A stretch of 64,000 nt of DNA, taken from Emydura subglobosa. Taxonomy: Eukaryota > Chordata > Testudines > Chelidae. The notes under the pieces are model-generated. The model saw only the letters and a program-made list of their open reading frames with translations, was not told where the DNA came from and made no database searches. This document shows, piece after piece, positions 58,260-64,000 of this stretch. The stretch spans positions 1,324,153-1,388,152 of the forward strand of contig ML679991.1 in the NCBI GenBank assembly GCA_007922225.1, read 5' to 3'. Within the stretch, counting starts at the first letter, position 1, and the number at the start of each line of letters is the position of its first letter. A program made the position numbers and the translations under genes.

Positions 58260-58592
58260 CTGCCCACATGCTTAGGGTCTCACTGATCACCATAATTTGG
58301 ATCAGGAAGGAATTTTCCCCTTGGTCAAATTGGCAGAAACCCTGAGGGTTTTTCGCCTTCCTCTGCAGCATGGGGCATGGATCACTTGAGGGTTCAAACT
58401 AGTGTAGATGGTGGATTTTCTGTAACTTGACGTCTTTAAACCATGTTTTGAGAACTTCAGTAACTCAGTCATAGGTTAGCGGTCTCCTATGAGGAGAGAG
58501 GGGGGTGCAGTTCTGTGGCCTGCAATGTGCAGGAGGTCAGACTAGAGTAGATGATCACGATGGCCCCTTCTGACCTTAAAGTCTATGAGTCT
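58260..58592 (+). repeat. CR1 LINE 3' end, sense
   Basis: The CR1 3' UTR is readable from TTGGATCAGGAAGGAATTTT through GAGGTCAGACTAGAGTAGAT to AGTCTATGAGTCTCTG. The same family as 57321-57520 but in the opposite direction. Confidence 0.85.
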
Positions 58593-60297
58593 CTGTGACA
58601 GTACAAAGAGCCCATCCCTAGCTGTAGCCTGCAGCTCTCTGTTCAGCTGAGAGTCACTAGCCTTGGAATGACCTTTTGACATCTGCTGCCACGTCACATG
58701 TTCTTACCCACAATAAAGTTGCTTCACACAATGTCGATGGGTGAAATAAAAAAGGGAGATTGGATTAGAGAGTGACTGATATTCTTCTCAGCCATTTTAT
58801 GTAACTTTATTTTAGGAAAGGGAACTTTACTAATACAAGATGTTGTCTCCTCTAGATTAAAATTTGAAGTCACAGAAGATTTTGACCACCAGTAACTTAA
58901 ATAGACACAGTCATTTCCTGTGGTGCATAGAGATTTTAAAAAATTGGCTGAATGGTAATGAGTTACTCCACTCTTAAGATCTGCAACATTCTCTGATGCA
59001 GAGTTCAAAGAGTTCAGCCCTCTCTTGTGACTGGACTAGAGGGCAGCCGGAAGAAAGGCCCTCAGACTCCGCTTACCTGAGCCATTTGTTGATGCCATTT
59101 TTCTTTTTGTTTCTTTTCTTTTATCCAGTTCAAGTCATCTTTGTTTACTGAGAGTATAACTGCCGGATCTGGAATCACTTTCCCTTCAGCCTCCCCTCCA
59201 TGCAAACACAAGATGCTCTGCTACCACGAAACACTCTGATCCCTTTATTCTTCTATACCCCACACCACTCTGTTAATGCACTTCACAAATGACCTTCTGC
59301 CCTCCCTCCCCCATTTTGGTCCTAAACTCCGCACAAAGAGCTATCAGCTAGTATCTTTCAGTCCAGTAGCTCTCAATTCCATCGTTGGCAAGGTGGGCAG
59401 GAGGGCAGTTAAAATTGGCTGCATGTGAAAAAGAAACCTCTCTCACTCAGCAGGCAAGAGATGACAATTGTTTTGCTGTTCAGCTCAGCATCCTTTTGCA
59501 GTTGGTTTAAGTCTAAACTCAGTGCTAAACAGGAAACTGTGGTTTGAAGAGCTTCAAGTAATGTCAGAATGATTTCAAAACCGAACAATTCGAGAGTGAC
59601 ACAAATCATCTTTTTTCCACAACGCAAACTGAGAAATTGGTTCCGATCGTCTGTGACTGAGGTCTGGCTTATTGGGAGAAGTAGCAGCTGATGGCGTTGG
59701 TTGATGAGGCAGCTGTGCAGCCTCATTCCAGCCTGATCACTAAGGGGCTTTCTGGTGCAGATCCACAGGCTACAGACATCTCCTTAGAAAATGTACTGAC
59801 CACGGTCACCAGGATGGAGGCCAGGTTCCACTGGCTATGACTGACTCACAGCACTGGAAACCTCACTGGGCTCTTGGGTATAAAAGCTTCAAACTGTGAG
59901 TAGTTCTTAACGGGGTTAAAACTTGCAGCGAAAGAGAGAGGCTCATCAGCCTTAAGGAAAATTTTGTGGTCTTCAGGAAGGTGGAAATGTTGGAGAGCCA
60001 CATGGCATCTTATCTCTACCTAGAGCCGGATCCTCAGCTGGTGTAAAGGAAGTCAGAAGAGCTGTGTACACTTCTGTCAGCTGAGGATCCTGCCCCCTGA
60101 TCTCCTATCTCTCTGTCTCACTGATTTTTATTCTGTTATTTTAATCTTGTTTATCTTCATCTTTTCCAAGTCACTGTATAGTTATAGCCCTGTCCTTCCT
60201 CATCCCCATACTCGCCTTACTTCTTTTTACCCTCACCCTTGCCAAGGATCACAGTAGATTTTCCATCACTGACCATTTTTGAACCAAGATAGATGTT
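58593..60297. other. Intergenic stretch with one foldback repeat
   Basis: No lectin exon found. A CTTTTATCCAG site near 59128 precedes a frame that does not read as a lectin domain. Open frames on the minus strand lack support. Confidence 0.45.
60022..60098. repeat. Foldback MITE-like palindrome
   Basis: CCGGATCCTCAGCTGGTGTA at the left pairs with CTGTCAGCTGAGGATCCTG at the right around a short loop. It resembles the 57938-58036 type in layout. Confidence 0.65.
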
Positions 60298-60418
60298 GTT
60301 CTAAAAGCTCTGCTCTAGGAATTCTTTTGGGGAAGTTCTCTGCCCTGTGTTGTACAGGAGGTTGAACTAGATGATCACAATGGTCCTTTCCGACCTTTGA
60401 ATCTAGAAATCTATGAAT
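60298..60418 (+). repeat. CR1 LINE 3' tail, sense
   Basis: TTGGGGAAGTTCTCTGCCCTG, GTACAGGAGGTTGAACTAGA and TGATCACAATGGTCC, ending AATCTATGAATCA. A short 5'-truncated CR1 3' UTR. Confidence 0.85.
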
Positions 60419-61438
60419 CACATATGTTGTAACTAACAGTTAGATTGTCTTTGGTCTGAGGAAGGGGGCATCTCTTCTGCTGAGCACCCGTAGATATATA
60501 CTTACTTTTGAGTGCTAAAGATAAATAAGTAACAGTAATAATGAATATGGCACTTATTAAAAGCATTTAAACCCCAGGTCACAGTACAGCCGGAACACTT
60601 TCCCTATTGCATTCCACCCAATACTACAGTGTAACTGCTTTCCCAATGCTAGTGCTTTATACACTTTCTCTGCAACTCTAGGGTTTATCTGTTTTGCCAC
60701 TAAGGATCTGATTCTCTGAGATGCGGAATATCCTCAATTCTCAATGACTTCTTTGGGAAGTGGGGATGCTCAGTACCACACGGGATCAGGTCCTTAACTT
60801 GCTATTTTCAATGTTGCTTTCAAATGCTTTTAAAAGGACAGTGACCTTTTAATGGTTCTAAACTCTATTAACCAGTACAGAGTGTCTCCTAGCTAATTCA
60901 CACTGCATGATTTTATGTCACATCCTCCCCCTTTTCATCCCTCTGTTTCATCTATCGTTGTCTAAGGTCCTGGTCCTGCTCAAGTTTACTTTCACATGTA
61001 TGAGCAAGTCCCAGGGATGCAGTGGGAGCATTCCCATGCTTAAAGTTCAATGTGTGCATAAACCTTTGCAGCTCTGAGGCCTAAGATTTTAATTTTGGGG
61101 GGCAGGGACCTTGTTTTCCTTATGTCACTAAAACATCCTGGAGATTTATAGTGCTACACAATAATAATAATAGGCCCCGCAACACACTGTATTTTACAAA
61201 TACTAAGAAAAGAGACAATGTCCAGATATTTGTTCTACTGAACCAGGACCAAGTACAAGTGATATCTGAGGGGCAGACAATACCGTTAGAGTGAAAATAA
61301 CCTTGAATGTCTTCTTTGGATTTAGAAAAAGAGTTCCTATGGCATAGGGAAGATTTTGATTAGGAGGTTGCTTCACAGGTATCATTGATCTGTTACAAAT
61401 GCAAACCAAGGAGCAGGTTGTGATAGTGGGGACACTTA
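60419..61438. other. Intergenic stretch with weak repeat traces
   Basis: A foldback-like trace (ATCTGATTCTCTGAGATGCGG) lies near 60708 and an L2/CR1-type tail (GGCAGGGACCTTGTTTTCC with ATAATAATAATA) at about 61101-61175. No gene recognised. Confidence 0.45.
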
Positions 61439-61774
61439 GGCCTGGTCTACACTGGTGGCTTAATTCGAATTGAAGTCCATTAATTCGAATTAATTACTCC
61501 CGTGTCTACACTTGCACATTGTTAATTCGAATTAAGGAGCCTTTAAAACTGAATGAATAAAACCACCTCTGCGCCTGAAGCACATCAGTTAGTTCACAGT
61601 AGTTTGAGTGTAGATGCAATGGGACTTAATTTGAATTAATTGGCCTCCAGACTGTATCCCATGATGCCCCATTTTAGTACCCTCCCTCAAAGCAGCCCCG
61701 GGAAGATTTAAATCTTCATTTCCTGCGGTGAATGGGTTTAAAATCCAAGCTGCAATCACCCCCCTCCCCTCCCA

Positions 61775-61792
61775 CACACACACACACACAAC
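61775..61792 (+). repeat. CA microsatellite
   Basis: A run of about nine CA units inside the Harbinger-like element. Confidence 0.9.
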
Positions 61793-62207
61793 AAGCCCTT
61801 TGCAGTTTGTCTCTTTAAGGGTTTGAAAGATTTCACCACCCCCTTCCCCGCCTGGTGAATGTGTTTTAACTGCCCAGCAAGCCCTTTGCAGTTTGTCCCT
61901 TTAAGATTGGTCCCTTTGAAAGTTTAGCCCTTTAAAGTTTGTCCCTTTGAAAGATTTCACCACCCACTCCACTCCCCGCATGGTGAATGCGTTTTAAATG
62001 CCAACAGGGAGAGGAAATTCTTTGCTAAATTGTTTCAGTGACCAATCATGGAAATTGATACTTTCTTAAGAGTTTATTCACAGTGCTACATGTGGATACA
62101 TTATATCATGCTTTCCATCAGTGAAATGGAAATATTTGTATCACTGTATTAATATACTAACTGACTCTGTTATTATTTATCTTACATTCTACAGACACCT
62201 GTAGAAT

Positions 62208-62357
62208 CAAAATCAAAGGCAAGCAATATACAGAAGTGGTAGGGGGAGCATAAAAAGCAAACAGCATACAGGTGGGGGGGTTCATTTGGGGAAGGGAAAA
62301 ATCAAAGGCAAGCAATATACAGGGGATGGCGAGCATAAAAGGCAAACAGCATACAGT
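62208..62357 (+). repeat. Two-copy tandem duplication
   Basis: AATCAAAGGCAAGCAATATA followed by GAGCATAAAA-GCAAACAGCATACAG occurs twice, about 90 bases apart, inside the Harbinger-like element. Confidence 0.85.
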
Positions 62358-62757
62358 TCTAAAGTAATCCAGGATAAGCTGCGATGTATTTGTCACGGTC
62401 AAAATGAGAGCATAGTTCAGCTGGCTCCATGTGCCTGCAGCAATGGCGATCTGGGGAGTAAAAAAACAGCACGAAAATCCTTTTCCTGTTTGTTTGGGTG
62501 TGGGAAGAAGGTGGGGGAAGCACCGATGCATCCTGGGATGACGACACTCGTCACAACAGCCTCTATGGTTAGTTGCACTGTGGGATAGTTTCCCTCATTG
62601 CACTGCTTTCTAATTCAAATTAAGGCTGGCAAGTATGGACGCAAGAAACCAGCACAAACACTGTAGTGTGGACAGTCTGCAGCGCTTTCTATAAATCACT
62701 TTCTGTAATTCGAATTAAGATAATTCGAATTAGTGCTGCAGTGTAGACATAGCCTTA

Positions 62758-64000
62758 GTAACCTTCAAAAATTGAAGAAGTAATGTGATAAAATATAATA
62801 TTGTTATTAGTATTATTATAACCTGCTCCAACTCTCTTGACAGCCAATGCAAAGACTCCCAAGGAGTTCAACAGGAGTTGGATTGTACTCCAGGAAAGTA
62901 ATACTCATATAGATAGTGGACTAGCATATAACAACCAGAGGTTCCAAAAATATCCATCAGGATTAGAAAGTTTACATATTCCCTGGGATGCAGCTCTAAG
63001 AGCTTCCTCCAAAACGTACTGGAGTCTTTCCATTGAACTCTGTTGGAGCTGGAGCTGGATCAGGACATAAGTGCCCACTTACGCTTCAAACATGTTCACA
63101 GATCCATATTATAAGGCCAGAAGGGACTGCTGTGGTCTAGTCTGTTACACTTTTGCCCTACACTACTGATATGCAACTATTTCTTCTCAGATTACACATC
63201 TGAGGATACTCAGGAAAGAAAAGGTCAGTTTGTAAAAATAAATTAATTAAAAGGTTGTGATCAGAACCTAATGGATTGGACATGTCCAAGTTCAAAATAT
63301 TAGTGCAGATGGGACCAAATCTGTAAGGTGCTCAGCACTAGAACTCATCAAAATGTTTGTAACAAAAAGTTTTTTCATTGAAAAATGCCCTTCTTTTTAA
63401 TAGAATGTGTTCACAAAAACATTCTGATTTTTTTTTTCAAACTTTTCATTCTTTTCTTTTTGGCTTTTTGCATGTTTTCTTTCTTTCTTTTTGTTGTTGT
63501 TTGCTAGCTATTTTCCTCTTTGGTTTTTTTTTTTTTTTTTTTTTTGCCTTTTTCCTTTTAAAAATGGTTGAAGTCCTGGTTTTTTTCCCTATCATTTCTT
63601 TATTTTTTATTTTCATTTGAGCAAATGGGGAAAGTTTCATGAAAAAAATAAAAAACATGAAAGATGGATGCATTTAGTACCTGGGGAGGAGGGGGGAAAT
63701 GAATTTTTTTTGTAAAATTAATTCCTTCTCTTTTTGACCAGCTCTACTGAGCACCTTCAACTTCAGTGATTTTCGGTGGGAGATGAGGACACAAAGCAAC
63801 TTGCAGAAGGTACTCAGCACCACGTTAGACTAGGCCATACATAAGGACAACTCTGCACTGGTGTCCCATTCATTGTGTGAATACACAGGCATGCTTCAAT
63901 GACAGGAAAACAGGTTATTTCCTTTAGGTACCAGTGATTGGTGATGAAAGACAGCCTTTCAGGCCTTGTTTTACAAGCCTTAATCATATGAACAAGAAGC
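62758..64000. other. Terminal stretch, low complexity in part
   Basis: 63420-63720 is strongly T- and A-rich, with a poly-T run near 63525-63545. The open frames across it are composition artefacts. No gene is recognised up to the window end. Confidence 0.5.

Larger units (their letters stand above)
61439..62754. mobile_element. Harbinger-like element with TTA target duplication
   Basis: TTA (61436-61438), then GGCCTGGTCTACACTG at the left; CAGTGTAGACATAGCC, then TTA (62755-62757) at the right. The ends are inverted repeats and the 3-bp TTA duplication fits the PIF/Harbinger superfamily. Near both ends the palindrome AATTCGAATT recurs, three times at the left and twice at the right. The 1.3-kb interior holds two local duplications (about 61790-62000 and 62208-62357) and no transposase. 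It is non-autonomous. Confidence 0.82.

Noticed and set aside
59100..59240. CTTTTATCCAG acceptor followed by a short frame, as a later lectin exon of the second gene
   Set aside because: The frame shows no WKW, DC or WIC block and does not continue the lectin domain.
63378..63673. Phe-rich and Lys-rich frames on both strands
   Set aside because: They arise from poly-T/poly-A low-complexity DNA.
1..64000. CRISPR arrays, rRNA or tRNA genes
   Set aside because: No spaced identical repeats or folded RNA gene was recognised; the only tRNA-related sequence is the retroviral primer site at 121-138.

Overview
This looks like vertebrate, almost certainly non-mammalian amniote DNA, most likely from a turtle (a crocodilian is the main alternative). 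The reasons are many CR1 LINE copies of the reptile/bird type, some with the diagnostic 3' tail of repeated ATTCTATG units, abundant short DNA transposons of types I associate with turtle and crocodilian genomes, and C-type lectin exons with vertebrate splice sites. Nothing prokaryotic is present: no operons, no compact genes and only short open reading frames. A 10-N gap at 18448-18457 marks draft assembly. Everything here is read by eye; no alignment or database search was run.

Layout. 1-7012 is a decayed endogenous retrovirus: the end of its 5' LTR, a tRNA-His-type primer binding site, a mostly unreadable interior, a broken integrase and a complete 3' LTR. 8965-11405 is an old antisense CR1 with an ORF1 esterase remnant, followed by an antisense LTR-like element (11411-12290). 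14376-15865 is a sense CR1 carrying a 218-bp hAT-type insertion. 19083-21563 is a stack of palindromic DNA-transposon-like repeats. 22.0-26.06 kb holds a direct repeat of about 0.63 kb, GC-rich retroelement sequence and an LTR-like unit. 33.5-39.5 kb is a nest: one antisense CR1 split by a 2.9-kb hAT-type element and by a second CR1. 44.98-46.3 kb is a sense CR1/L3-like fragment plus another LTR-like copy. 51-52.2 kb is an antisense CR1 split by a pogo/Tigger-like element. 61439-62754 is a Harbinger-like element with TTA target duplications.

Genes. The real cellular coding content is a small cluster of NK-receptor/CLEC2-type C-type lectin genes on the + strand. One has all three lectin-domain exons intact (40082-42107) with the intron phases usual for this family. 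A candidate membrane-anchor exon of compatible downstream phase lies at 29258-29355. A decayed duplicate of the first lectin exon lies at about 32270-32388. A second gene is represented by a membrane exon (53014-53085) and a first lectin exon (55144-55331), joined in phase; its remaining exons were not found and may lie beyond 64000. These genes would encode type II membrane receptors or ligands of immune cells. An uninterrupted antisense reading frame at 47594-48102 behind a good splice acceptor is the only other candidate coding exon.
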